Shown here piece by piece: positions 31,850-39,544 of a stretch of DNA of 47,724 bases (its first letter is position 1; the number at the start of each line of letters is the position of its first letter). The notes beneath the pieces were generated by a model that was not told the origin of the DNA, did no database searches, and saw only the letters and a list, made by a program, of their open reading frames with translations. Both the position numbers and the translations under genes were made by a program. The stretch covers positions 1-47,724 of the forward strand of contig JABARH010000041.1 of the NCBI GenBank assembly GCA_019187665.1, given 5' to 3'. This stretch comes from Anaerolineales bacterium. GTDB taxonomy: Bacteria; Chloroflexota; Anaerolineae; Anaerolineales; Villigracilaceae.

Positions 31850-33001
31850 ATGAACATCTTCAACCGCCTCGCCGGCCAGTTCAAAAAAATCCAGCCTCTG
31901 CCAGAAGGCCTCTATCACAAACAAATGGAGGGACAGCCTCTGCGCCTGCATTTACGTTTGCAGGCAGATGGCTCCGGCCTGTTGATCCTCAACGCCTCGA
32001 CCGTCTTGCAACTTAACGCCACCGCGGCGGAATATGCCTGGCACTACATCAAGGGAACGGTCCCCGAAGATGCCGCCAAAGCGATCGCCGCGCGTTATCG
32101 CATCTCGCACGCGGCCGCCCTGAATGACTACAACGACCTCGCCGACCGCATCCAAACGCTGATCGAGACTCCCGACCTCGACCCCGTTTCCTTCCTCGAC
32201 TTTGAGCGGGTCGCGCCCCATTCCACCGACCTGACCGCGCCCCTGCGCCTCGACTGCGCCCTGACCTATCGCGTCGCGGCCGGGTCCAAGCCGGAGGTCG
32301 CGCCCACGAAGCGCGTGACGCGCGAACTGTCCACGGATGAATGGAAATCCGTCCTCGACCAGGCCTGGCAGGTCGGAATTCCGCATATCACTTTCACCGG
32401 CGGCGAACCGACCTTGCGCGAAGATCTCCCCGACCTGATCGCCCACGCCGAAAAGAACGGACAAGTCTGCGGACTGCTCACCGATGGCGCGAGCCTCTCG
32501 AAGAAAAAATATCTCGACCAGTTACTGCAAACCGGGCTCGACCACGTTTTGCTCGTTCTTCATCCCGAAGATGACGCCGCGTGGAAGGCCGTCAAACTGC
32601 TTGTACCTGCCGACATCTTCCTCACCGTGCATCTGACGGTCAATCGCACGACGGTCAAAGATGCAACAAAGGTGATCGAGAAACTTTCGAAGGCCGGCGT
32701 GCGTCACCTTTCGCTTAGCGCCTCCGACAAAAAATATCTTGGCGACATGCTTGCCCTGCAGGCCCAAGCCAACGAACTCGGATTCACGCTGCATTGGGAC
32801 CTGCCGGTGCCATATTCCGAATCCAATCCCGCCGCCGCAGAGACCGAAGAAGATAACGTCCCCTCCGGCGCTGGCAAATCCTGGCTCTACGTCGAACCCG
32901 ATGGCGACGTGCTTCCCGCACAGGGCGCGGCAGGCAGGGCGCTTGGAAACATTCTCGCGGATTCGTGGGGCAAGATATATCCGCCGAGCCTCGCCGGGTG
33001 A
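31850..33001 (+). CDS. Radical SAM pseudo-enzyme: paralogue lacking all cluster cysteines
   Basis: 383 residues, clearly homologous along its length to the radical SAM enzyme at 29202. The PqqD-like N-terminus is kept (LRLQADGSGLLILNASTVLQ). At the cluster site the paralogue's LTYRCNNDCAHC is replaced by LTYRVAAGSKPEVAP, so no CxxxCxxC exists. HITFTGGEPTLREDLPDLI is retained. In the SPASM region GDVLPC becomes GDVLPA, and no cysteine cluster remains. The frame is intact and selection on the fold looks maintained, so it is not a decayed gene. It may recognise substrate or regulate the active enzyme. AAGGAG precedes the ATG. Confidence 0.85.
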   Translation: MNIFNRLAGQFKKIQPLPEGLYHKQMEGQPLRLHLRLQADGSGLLILNASTVLQLNATAAEYAWHYIKGTVPEDAAKAIAARYRISHAAALNDYNDLADRIQTLIETPDLDPVSFLDFERVAPHSTDLTAPLRLDCALTYRVAAGSKPEVAPTKRVTRELSTDEWKSVLDQAWQVGIPHITFTGGEPTLREDLPDLIAHAEKNGQVCGLLTDGASLSKKKYLDQLLQTGLDHVLLVLHPEDDAAWKAVKLLVPADIFLTVHLTVNRTTVKDATKVIEKLSKAGVRHLSLSASDKKYLGDMLALQAQANELGFTLHWDLPVPYSESNPAAAETEEDNVPSGAGKSWLYVEPDGDVLPAQGAAGRALGNILADSWGKIYPPSLAG

Positions 33002-33021
33002 CAATCCGGGCGGCGCCATAG

Positions 33022-33027
33022 TACAAT
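33022..33027 (+). promoter_or_regulatory. -10 box for methyltransferase gene, leaderless layout
   Basis: TACAAT ends 7 nt before ATG 33035; no Shine-Dalgarno. Confidence 0.5.
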
Positions 33028-33034
33028 CCACCCC

Positions 33035-33640
33035 ATGTCCAACTCCAACCAACGCTTCACGCGCGGCAAGGGCATCCTGGAACCCATGCTCGCGCGTTTG
33101 CGCGCCAACCGCGCCAACCGTCTCATCCCCGCCGAATTGCGCGCGGGCCGCATCCTCGATATCGGCTGCGGATCGTACCCCTATTTCCTTGCGCACACCT
33201 CCTTCCAGCAAAAATTTGCCGTAGACCAATTGCCGCCCAACGAACAGGGCCAGGCGCTCAACATTCAATGGCACACGCTCGACCTGAATTCCACGCCAAA
33301 ACTTCCGTTCGAAGACAATTTCTTCAGCGCCATCACGCTGCTGGCCGTGGTGGAACACCTCAACCCCAACAGCATGGCCGAGTTATTCAAAGAGACCCAT
33401 CGGGTGCTGCAACCCGGCGGCGTGGTCGTCATGACCACGCCCGCCGCCTGGTCAGACGGGCTGCTCAAGTTCATGGCGCGCGTCGGCCTGGTCAGCAAGG
33501 AAGAGATTCACGAACATGTCTTCGCCTACACCCTGCCCCTCATCGGCTGGTACTTTGGGCGCGGCGGATTCGAAATGACCAAGGTCAAATTCGGCTACTT
33601 TGAATTCATGCTGAATCTGTGGGGCGTGGCAAAGAAGTAG
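33035..33640 (+). CDS. Class I SAM-dependent methyltransferase
   Basis: 201 residues. Motif I is RILDIGCGSYPYFLA, followed by an acidic FAVDQLPPNEQ and the motif IV-like FFSAITLLAVVEHLNP, then VLQPGGVVVMTTPA. This is the Methyltransf_11-like pattern. Substrate unknown. It starts the group methyltransferase-phosphatase-methyltransferase-lepB that follows the radical SAM pair; a leaderless promoter suggests it is a separate transcript. Confidence 0.88.
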   Translation: MSNSNQRFTRGKGILEPMLARLRANRANRLIPAELRAGRILDIGCGSYPYFLAHTSFQQKFAVDQLPPNEQGQALNIQWHTLDLNSTPKLPFEDNFFSAITLLAVVEHLNPNSMAELFKETHRVLQPGGVVVMTTPAAWSDGLLKFMARVGLVSKEEIHEHVFAYTLPLIGWYFGRGGFEMTKVKFGYFEFMLNLWGVAKK

Positions 33641-33646
33641 CGCCAG

Positions 33647-34198
33647 ATGAATCTTGCGGCGCTAGCGATGACTGACCTCCCTCGCCCCATCCCCGAATCG
33701 TACTGGGTCATTCCCGGCCGCTTCCTCGCGGGGAAATATCCGGGCGGGTTTGAACGCGACCAGGTGCGCCTGCGCATCGGTAAACTTCTCGAGGCAGGAC
33801 TCGACACGTTCATCAACTTGACCCATCCCAACGAACTGCCTTCATACGAAGCGACCCTCGAAGAACAGGCGCGCCTCGGCCAAAAAGATGCGCGACACCT
33901 GCGCTTTTCCGTCACCGACTTTGGCCTGCCCTCGCACGCGGGCATGCGCGCCACCCTCGACGCCCCCGACACCGCACTGAACGAGGGCCGCAATATCTAT
34001 CTCCATTGTTGGGCCGGGGTCGGGCGCACCGGGACAGTGGTGGGCTGTTACCTTGTCCGTCATGGCGTGAGCGGCCAACAAGCCCTCGTCCAACTGGCTG
34101 CGTGGTGGAAGACCGACCCGCGCCGCGACCGATTCAAACGCTCGCCTGAAACCGACGAACAAACGCAATTCATCCTCAACTGGCATGAACTGGCATGA
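33647..34198 (+). CDS. Protein-tyrosine phosphatase-like (dual-specificity type)
   Basis: 183 residues with the cysteine-phosphatase loop YLHCWAGVGRTGTVVG (HCx5R) and an upstream general-acid region (FSVTDFGLPSHAG). It probably removes phosphate from protein or lipid phosphoesters. Two in-frame starts exist (33647, 33668) and neither has a clear ribosome site. The stop overlaps the next gene by 14 bases. Confidence 0.88.
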   Translation: MNLAALAMTDLPRPIPESYWVIPGRFLAGKYPGGFERDQVRLRIGKLLEAGLDTFINLTHPNELPSYEATLEEQARLGQKDARHLRFSVTDFGLPSHAGMRATLDAPDTALNEGRNIYLHCWAGVGRTGTVVGCYLVRHGVSGQQALVQLAAWWKTDPRRDRFKRSPETDEQTQFILNWHELA

Positions 34199-34910
34199 CC
34201 GATACGTCCAACAGGCGGGCTGGACGCGCGACCTGCGCAACTATCTCTTCAACCAGGCGGGATTGAAAGAGGCGCAGCGCGTCCTCGAAGTGGGATGCGG
34301 CACCGGCGCGATCCTCTCCGATCTAACCTTTCCCGCCGCGCCTCACGGCCTGGACCTCGATGCGGGCGCGCTCGTGGACGCGCGACGCCACGCCCCGGGC
34401 GCAATTCTCGTCCGTGGGGATGCGTTAGCCTTGCCATACGCCGACTTCATCTTCGACATTACGTATTGTCATTTCCTGCTCTTATGGGTGCGCGACCCAT
34501 TGCAAGCCGCGCGCGAGATGGCACGCGTCACGCGCCCGCAGGGATTCGTCCTCGCGCTGGCCGAACCCGATCACACCGCGCGCGTGGACAAACCCGACTC
34601 ACTTGCACAATTGGGAAAGTGGCAAACCGAGTCTCTGCGCGCGCAGGGCGCGGATGTCTCCTTGGGGGCGCGTCTCGCGCAGACGTTCGACCGGGCGGGG
34701 ATCGAGATCGTTGAAACGGGCGCCATTCGGCAGGGGCATGAAGCGGCGATCGGCGGACAGGAACAGGAATGGGCGGTGATCACGGCTGACCTGCGGGGAC
34801 GCGTCGCGGAGGGGGAGATCCATAAAATGAAACTGCTGGATATAGAGGCGCGGGCGCGCGGCGAGCGCGTGCTGCACGTGCCGACGTATTTTGCGCTGGG
34901 CCGCGTGTGA
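34185..34910 (+). CDS. Class I SAM-dependent methyltransferase
   Basis: 241 residues. Motif I is RVLEVGCGTGAILSDL, then LDLDAGALVDARRHAPG, motif IV DFIFDITYCHFLLLWVRDP, and VTRPQGFVLALAEPD. Substrate unknown. Its start overlaps the phosphatase gene, so the two are coupled. Confidence 0.88.
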   Translation: MNWHDRYVQQAGWTRDLRNYLFNQAGLKEAQRVLEVGCGTGAILSDLTFPAAPHGLDLDAGALVDARRHAPGAILVRGDALALPYADFIFDITYCHFLLLWVRDPLQAAREMARVTRPQGFVLALAEPDHTARVDKPDSLAQLGKWQTESLRAQGADVSLGARLAQTFDRAGIEIVETGAIRQGHEAAIGGQEQEWAVITADLRGRVAEGEIHKMKLLDIEARARGERVLHVPTYFALGRV

Positions 34911-34933
34911 GAGACCTGGCCGCGCGTGTGCGA

Positions 34934-34955
34934 TATAATCGCCGTGCTTTGGAGG
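34934..34955 (+). promoter_or_regulatory. -10 box and ribosome site of lepB
   Basis: TATAAT at 34934-34939 and TTTGGAGG ending at 34955, four bases before the TTG start at 34960. No clear -35. Confidence 0.55.
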
Positions 34956-34959
34956 CCCC

Positions 34960-35610
34960 TTGGAACCATATCCACCCACCGGCGACGCGCCGGAACCAGT
35001 TTCTTTCGCAAATGAATCAAACGACGCGTTGATGTTTCCCCCGGCAAAAACGCCGGCCGAAGATACAACCGATTGGAAGCAACTCGCCCTCGACCTGCTC
35101 GAAACGGTCGTGCTGGCGGTGGTCTTGTATTTTGGGATCAATTATCTTTCGGCGCGCGTGCGCGTGGACGGTTACAGCATGAATCCCACGCTGCAAAACG
35201 GCGAGTATGTGCTGGTCAGCAAGGTGTCGTATCTGCTGGGCGAGCCGCAGCGCGGCGACATTATCGTGTTCGATTTTCCCGGCAATGCCTCGGGGCAGGA
35301 CCTGATCAAGCGCATCATTGGCCTGCCCGGCGACGTGATCGAGACGCGCGCGCGCAAGGTGTTCATTAATGGCGTGGAGATCGCCGAACCATACATCAAC
35401 GCCGCGCCGAATTATTCCGGCTCGTGGGAAGTGCCGGACGGGTTTCTCTTTGTGCTGGGCGATAACCGCAACGATTCGTCGGACTCGCACGCGTGGGGGA
35501 TGCTGCCCATCGGCAACGTGATCGGCAAGGCCATCCTCATCTACTGGCCTCCGCCGGATTGGAATTTGATCAACCATTTCGAGTTAGTCGCGGCCACGCC
35601 GCTGCCGTAG
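34960..35610 (+). CDS. lepB: Signal peptidase I
   Basis: 216 residues. It cleaves signal peptides from exported proteins at the outer face of the membrane. A Pro-rich cytoplasmic N-terminus leads to one membrane helix (LALDLLETVVLAVVLYFGI), then the catalytic serine in VDGYSMNPTL, the lysine in DLIKRIIGLPGD, and the GDNRNDSSDSHAWG box. The TTG start is supported by GGAGG; no better ATG lies upstream. A long hairpin terminator follows. Confidence 0.95.
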   Translation: MEPYPPTGDAPEPVSFANESNDALMFPPAKTPAEDTTDWKQLALDLLETVVLAVVLYFGINYLSARVRVDGYSMNPTLQNGEYVLVSKVSYLLGEPQRGDIIVFDFPGNASGQDLIKRIIGLPGDVIETRARKVFINGVEIAEPYINAAPNYSGSWEVPDGFLFVLGDNRNDSSDSHAWGMLPIGNVIGKAILIYWPPPDWNLINHFELVAATPLP

Positions 35611-35628
35611 TTGGGGGGGCGTTTTGTA

Positions 35629-35676
35629 CGCCAGGAATCAAACCCCTCCCCACCGGAGGGTTTTTGATTCCTGGCG
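35629..35676. terminator. Bidirectional terminator between lepB and MFS genes
   Basis: Arms CGCCAGGAATCAAA-CCCCTCC and GGAGGG-TTTTTGATTCCTGGCG form a stem of about 20 bp with T/A tracts within it; the two genes are convergent. Confidence 0.88.
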
Positions 35677-35682
35677 CCGGGG

Positions 35683-36927
35683 TTACGAATTTTTTGCAAC
35701 CGGCGCGAGTGTCTTCAAATTTCGCATCTCCGGCCAGAGACGCGCGACGAGAAGCACAACGATGATCGTCCCGACGCCGCCGCCCCAGACCGTGAGGACC
35801 GGCCCGACCAGCGAGGCGATGAATCCCGATTCAAAGGCGCCCAGCTCGTTGGACATGCTGATGAAGATACTGTTGACCGAGGAGACGCGCCCGCGCATTT
35901 CATCGGGAACGAGCGTGAGCATCAGCGTGGAGCGGATGACCACACTGATGTTGTCGAACGCGCCGAGCAGGAAGAGCATCAGGACGGAGAGCCAGAAATT
36001 TTTCGAGAGACCGAAGACGATGGTGGCGAGACCGAAACCCGTCACTGCGAATAACAATGTCCTGCCCGCCTGTTTGAACGGCGGCAGATGCGCCAGGACG
36101 AAGGCCATTGTCAACGCGCCGATGGAGGATGCGGCGCGCAGAATGCCGAGTCCCTCCGCGCCGACGCGCAGGATGTCGGTGGCGTAGATCGGCAGCAGCG
36201 CCACCGCCCCGCCGAAGAGCACCGCGAACATGTCGAGCGTGATGGCGGCCAGGATCACCTGCGTGTCGCGCATGAAGCGCAGGCCTTCCTTTAGAGAATC
36301 CAGCGTGGCGGCCTTGCGCGCCAGCGGAACGTGGCGTCCACGAATCAGGCTGATCAAAACCACAAAGACGAAGACGGCCAGCGCGTCGAAAATGTAGATA
36401 CTGGTGACGCTGTCGAAGGCGCCCGCCCAAAGTCCCGCGACCATGGGGCCGCTGATGGCGGCCGTCTGCCAGGCCGAGCTGCTCCACGTGGCCGCGTTGG
36501 GAAACAGTTCGGGCGGGACCGTTTCGGGGATGAGGGTGGAGGCGGCCGGGTCGTTGAAGGCGCGCGAAATTCCGATCAGCAAAAGACAGCCATAGATGAG
36601 CAGAAGCGGGCCTTCGATCCACGAAAGATAGGCCAGGCTCAGCGAGCAGACCCCGAAGACGGATTGAGTCGCGAGAATAATGTGACGGCGGTTGTGGTGA
36701 TCGGCAAAATGCCCGGCGGGGAGCGCCAGCAAAATGACCGGCGCCACCTGCACCAGTCCTACCAGTCCCAGCGCGAACGCGCTGTGTGTGCGCAGCCAGA
36801 GTTCCCATGCGATGGCGAAGGTGAGCATCTCGCCGCCGAAGGAAGTGATGAAGCGGCCGATGATCAGCAGGCGAAAGTCGCGCACGCGCAGGACGGCATA
36901 GGGATCGTGTTGTGAAGGGTTTGTCAT
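35683..36927 (-). CDS. MFS exporter (EntS-like)
   Basis: 414 residues with about 12 membrane helices. The N-terminal VLRVRDFRLLIIGRFITSFG and the loop GHFADHHNRRHII match the MFS_3/EntS group, which exports siderophores or drugs. The gene is monocistronic and lies convergent to lepB. TATAAT ends 8 nt before its ATG. Confidence 0.92.
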   Translation of the reverse strand: MTNPSQHDPYAVLRVRDFRLLIIGRFITSFGGEMLTFAIAWELWLRTHSAFALGLVGLVQVAPVILLALPAGHFADHHNRRHIILATQSVFGVCSLSLAYLSWIEGPLLLIYGCLLLIGISRAFNDPAASTLIPETVPPELFPNAATWSSSAWQTAAISGPMVAGLWAGAFDSVTSIYIFDALAVFVFVVLISLIRGRHVPLARKAATLDSLKEGLRFMRDTQVILAAITLDMFAVLFGGAVALLPIYATDILRVGAEGLGILRAASSIGALTMAFVLAHLPPFKQAGRTLLFAVTGFGLATIVFGLSKNFWLSVLMLFLLGAFDNISVVIRSTLMLTLVPDEMRGRVSSVNSIFISMSNELGAFESGFIASLVGPVLTVWGGGVGTIIVVLLVARLWPEMRNLKTLAPVAKNS

Positions 36928-36935
36928 GGCGGGAG

Positions 36936-36941
36936 ATTATA
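36936..36941 (-). promoter_or_regulatory. -10 box for the MFS gene, near-leaderless layout
   Basis: TATAAT on the minus strand ends 8 nt before ATG 36927; the intervening CTCCCGCC is not a ribosome site. Confidence 0.5.
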
Positions 36942-36974
36942 GGCGGATTCTGTTTGGCTGTATAATCATGTCAG

Positions 36975-37120
36975 ATAATGAAATATGGTTTTCTCAAAGT
37001 CGGGGATTCCTCAACGCGAGTTACGCCAATCAGCGAATGACGCGAATAAACCCAAGAAAATTCGCGAAATTCGCCTATTCGTGGCATTCGCGTTCCAAAC
37101 CCGCCGGTTTGTCAAGCGAC
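36975..37120. repeat. Repeat-rich intergenic stretch before deoC
   Basis: Holds an ATTCGC-rich dispersed repeat (ACGCCAATCAGCGAATGACG ... TTCGCGAAATTCGC ... GTGGCATTCGCG). TCAGATAATGAAAT (36970) is echoed by CTGATAATGAAAT (37228), bracketing this stretch and the branched structure. No gene is supported; the small frames here are made of repeat. Confidence 0.55.
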
Positions 37121-37149
37121 TTTGAAAAGACCATAGATAATCAGTAGAT

Positions 37150-37222
37150 CACGAAAACCCTGCGTAGGTTGCGATCTCTATCGCAACCTGGCGGTAGAGA
37201 CCGCCAAATACGCGCTTTCGTG
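37150..37222 (+). repeat. Branched palindromic structure upstream of deoC
   Basis: An outer stem CACGAAA/TTTCGTG with GCGTA/TACGC encloses two hairpins: AGGTTGCGAT-ctct-ATCGCAACCT and TGGCGGT-agag-ACCGCCA. The 73-nt unit folds as a multi-branch junction 28 bases before the deoC start. It could be a dispersed repeat or a structured leader RNA. Confidence 0.65.
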
Positions 37223-37250
37223 AAGTACTGATAATGAAATCGGAGTTTTC

Positions 37251-38210
37251 ATGACATCGAATCACAATCGCAATCCCGGCGCGTCCCTTGACCTCGATTG
37301 GGTGATGGGCGCGCACGTCAACAAAAGCGCGGTGGAACGCCGCATCGCCACACTGGCTGGCCGTCGCACCGTGAAAAAAGAATGGCAGGCCGCCTGGCTG
37401 TTACGCGCCGTCACCTGCATTGACCTGACGACTTTGGGCGGCGACGATACGCCCGGACGAGTCCGCCGCCTGTGCGCGAAAGCCCGCCAGCCGATTCGCC
37501 CCGATATGCTCGAGCGCCTCGATCTTAACGGAGAGCGGATTCACGTGGGCGCGGTCTGCGTCTACCCTAACCGCGTCCGTGACGCGGTGGAGGCGTTGCA
37601 AGGCTCTGACATCCCCGTAGCCTCCGTCGCGACAGGTTTCCCTGCGGGACAGACTCCGCTCCCGCAGCGGATTCAAGAAATCGAGCAGGCCGTGGAGGCG
37701 GGCGCGCGTGAAATTGACGTGGTCATCGCCCGCAACTATGTTCTCACGGGCGACTGGAAATCGCTCTACGATGAGCTGAAACAGTTCCGCGAAGTCTGCG
37801 GCGACGCGCACATGAAGACTATTTTGGCGACAGGTGACCTCGGCACGCTCAAGCAAGTCTATCAAGCCAGCCTCGTGGCGATGATGGCAGGCTCGGACTT
37901 CATCAAGACTTCGACGGGCAAGGAATCGGTCAATGCCACGTTGGAAGTGAGTTTGGTGATGACGCGCGCCATCCGCGAGTATCTCGACCGCTTCAGCTAC
38001 AAGATCGGATTCAAGCCCGCGGGCGGGATCGGCAATGCCAAACAGGCCATGGCGTGGCAGTCGCTGATGAAGGAAGAACTTGGCGATGAGTGGCTGATGC
38101 CCAATCTCTTCCGCTTCGGCGCGTCCAGTTTGCTGACCGACCTAGAGCGGCAGTTGTATCACTATCTCACAGGTCATTACGCCGCGAAGCATCACATGCC
38201 GATGGGATAG
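37251..38210 (+). CDS. deoC: Deoxyribose-phosphate aldolase
   Basis: 319 residues. It splits 2-deoxyribose-5-phosphate into glyceraldehyde-3-phosphate and acetaldehyde. Motifs: VTCIDLTTLGGDDTPGRV near the N-terminus, AREIDVVIARNYVLTG, the Schiff-base lysine in FIKTSTGKESVNAT, and GFKPAGGIGNA. It is longer than the short (about 220 aa) bacterial form and resembles the long type. The aldehyde dehydrogenase at 40664 would use its acetaldehyde, but a 2.4-kb insertion with nuclease genes now separates them. Its 3' end is duplicated at 39462-39489. Confidence 0.94.
   Translation: MTSNHNRNPGASLDLDWVMGAHVNKSAVERRIATLAGRRTVKKEWQAAWLLRAVTCIDLTTLGGDDTPGRVRRLCAKARQPIRPDMLERLDLNGERIHVGAVCVYPNRVRDAVEALQGSDIPVASVATGFPAGQTPLPQRIQEIEQAVEAGAREIDVVIARNYVLTGDWKSLYDELKQFREVCGDAHMKTILATGDLGTLKQVYQASLVAMMAGSDFIKTSTGKESVNATLEVSLVMTRAIREYLDRFSYKIGFKPAGGIGNAKQAMAWQSLMKEELGDEWLMPNLFRFGASSLLTDLERQLYHYLTGHYAAKHHMPMG
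38182..38209 (+). repeat. Direct repeat at deoC 3' end (att-like, left)
   Basis: CCGCGAAGCATCACATGCCG plus ATGGGATA, repeated at 39462-39489 with one mismatch (28 bp). Here it is the natural end of deoC (AAKHHMPMG). Confidence 0.85.
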
Positions 38211-38233
38211 TGTTTTATCGAAAGGAGTACAAA

Positions 38234-38524
38234 ATGAACTCAGACATGCTCGCGCCACAGGAATTAATCCGCAAGGCAGTTATCGAAGTGGCGCAACTGC
38301 CAGAAAAGGAATTGCTGATCGTTATTGAGATGGTAGACTCCCTCAAGAAACAGCGTGCGCGCCCAAACAAGGAGTTGGCGGCGGAAATCCTTGCTAAAGC
38401 CAAAGCCCGCGCGGAGGAAGTGAGATATCTTTCGCGAGACGAGGCAATGGAAAAGTTTGGCAAAACTCTCGACGCGATCCGCGCTGACGCCATCGCAAAA
38501 GGCACGGCAATCGAGGAAGTTTGA
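38234..38524 (+). CDS. Small helical protein of the HNH cassette (antitoxin-like)
   Basis: 96 residues, no named function. The N-terminal helix-rich region (ELIRKAVIEVAQLPEKELLIVIEMVDSLKK) is like small antitoxin-type proteins, followed by an acidic/basic helix ending AIAKGTAIEEV. AAAGGAG lies six bases before the ATG. It is the first of three tightly spaced genes within the duplicated deoC ends. Confidence 0.7.
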   Translation: MNSDMLAPQELIRKAVIEVAQLPEKELLIVIEMVDSLKKQRARPNKELAAEILAKAKARAEEVRYLSRDEAMEKFGKTLDAIRADAIAKGTAIEEV

Positions 38525-38537
38525 AAGGAAGATTACC

Positions 38538-38939
38538 ATGAATGTCACTTTGACCGTACCGCCTGACATGGAACGCAAATTGAAACAAGCCGCCAGCCAA
38601 ATTGGGCTTAGTCCCGATTCTTATATTGTGCGGTTGCTACAACAGGAATTGCAAGCGCGTGCAACGCCCGCGCGTTTATCCGTCGAGGAGACCGACCTCC
38701 TGCAAAAAATCAATACCAGCCTCTCTGCCGTGGAATGGGAGCGGTATCGCGCCTTGCTGGCAAAACGTGACGCGGAAAGCCTGAACGACAAGGAGCAGGC
38801 GGAATTAATTTCCCTCTCCGACCAAATTGAGCAGGCAAATGTCCGCCGCATGGAAGCGGTGGCCGAATTGGCGCGCGTCCGCAAGGTCACTGTCCCTGAG
38901 TTGATGACGACGTTGGGTCTCTCTCCCGCCCATGGCTGA
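38538..38939 (+). CDS. RHH-like/helical protein preceding HNH endonuclease
   Basis: 133 residues. The N-terminus (MNVTLTVPPDMERKLKQAA, then GLSPDSYIVRLLQQEL) looks like a ribbon-helix-helix DNA-binding domain. The rest (LNDKEQAELISLSDQIEQAN, RRMEAVAELARVRK) is helical and of the type often encoded next to HNH nucleases in cyanobacteria and Chloroflexota. AAGGAAG lies before the start. It overlaps the HNH gene by 8 bases. Confidence 0.75.
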   Translation: MNVTLTVPPDMERKLKQAASQIGLSPDSYIVRLLQQELQARATPARLSVEETDLLQKINTSLSAVEWERYRALLAKRDAESLNDKEQAELISLSDQIEQANVRRMEAVAELARVRKVTVPELMTTLGLSPAHG

Positions 38940-39357
38940 ATCGCGGACTTCATCAGCGCAACGCGCCCGCGTCTTTGAACGCGCAAAGGGATGTTGCGAA
39001 TATTGTCTCTCACAGGAGCAATACTCTCCTGATTCGTTCGCGGTTGAGCATATCATCCCACTTTCGAGAGGCGGCGCAAACGCGCTGGAGAATCTGGCTT
39101 TTGCCTGCCAAGGATGTAACAATCGCAAGTACACGAACACCGAAGCGGTGGATCCCGTCACGCAGGCGATTGTGCCGTTGTACCACCCGCGTCGCAATCA
39201 ATGGAATGACCACTTCGCCTGGAGCGATGATTACTCCCTGATTTTGGGATTGACTCCGATTGGCCGCGCGACTGTCGAAAAACTTCAACTCAACCGCGCG
39301 GGACTGGTCAACTTGCGCCGCATTTTGGTTGAAGCAGGTGAACATCCGCCCGTTTAG
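38932..39357 (+). CDS. HNH endonuclease
   Basis: 141 residues. It shows the HNH/zinc-finger pattern CCEYC, then VEHIIPLSRGGANALENLAF and CQGCNNRK, the full beta-beta-alpha-metal motif. The C-terminal 60 residues (WNDHFAWSDDYSLILGLTPI) are typical of the small bacterial HNH group. It is translationally coupled to the previous gene. Its position between copies of the deoC 3' end suggests it belongs to a mobile or homing-type cassette. Confidence 0.92.
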   Translation: MAESRTSSAQRARVFERAKGCCEYCLSQEQYSPDSFAVEHIIPLSRGGANALENLAFACQGCNNRKYTNTEAVDPVTQAIVPLYHPRRNQWNDHFAWSDDYSLILGLTPIGRATVEKLQLNRAGLVNLRRILVEAGEHPPV

Positions 39358-39461
39358 ATCTCGACCTGACAGGTTTCCGCAGATGCCCACCCCTCCCTCC
39401 CCACCTCCCGCGCACGGATTCCCACCCGCCGCGGCGCGCACATCGCCTGTCAGGTCTGTGA

Positions 39462-39489
39462 CCGCGAAACATCACATGCCGATGGGATA
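39462..39489 (+). repeat. Direct repeat: second copy of deoC 3' end (att-like, right)
   Basis: CCGCGAAACATCACATGCCG plus ATGGGATA, followed by a TAA. It matches 38182-38209 in 27 of 28 bases. The bases just upstream (CAGGTC) are also shared. Confidence 0.85.
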
Positions 39490-39544
39490 AGAGCATTAAC
39501 CGCAAAGCGCGCGAAGAACGCAAAGTTTTGTATTGAGGTCTAAA

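Noticed and set aside
31950..32700. Frameshift or sequencing error explaining the loss of cysteines in the second radical SAM gene
   Set aside because: The frame runs through without a break and homology to the paralogue continues on both sides of the lost motif, so no shifted copy of CxxxCxxC is hidden in another frame.
36926..37147. Small ORF before deoC
   Set aside because: It starts inside the MFS promoter region and is made of ATTCGC-type dispersed repeat; no ribosome site or family.
37150..37222. tRNA gene
   Set aside because: The cloverleaf-like fold has no T-loop or anticodon features, and its arm lengths do not fit a tRNA.
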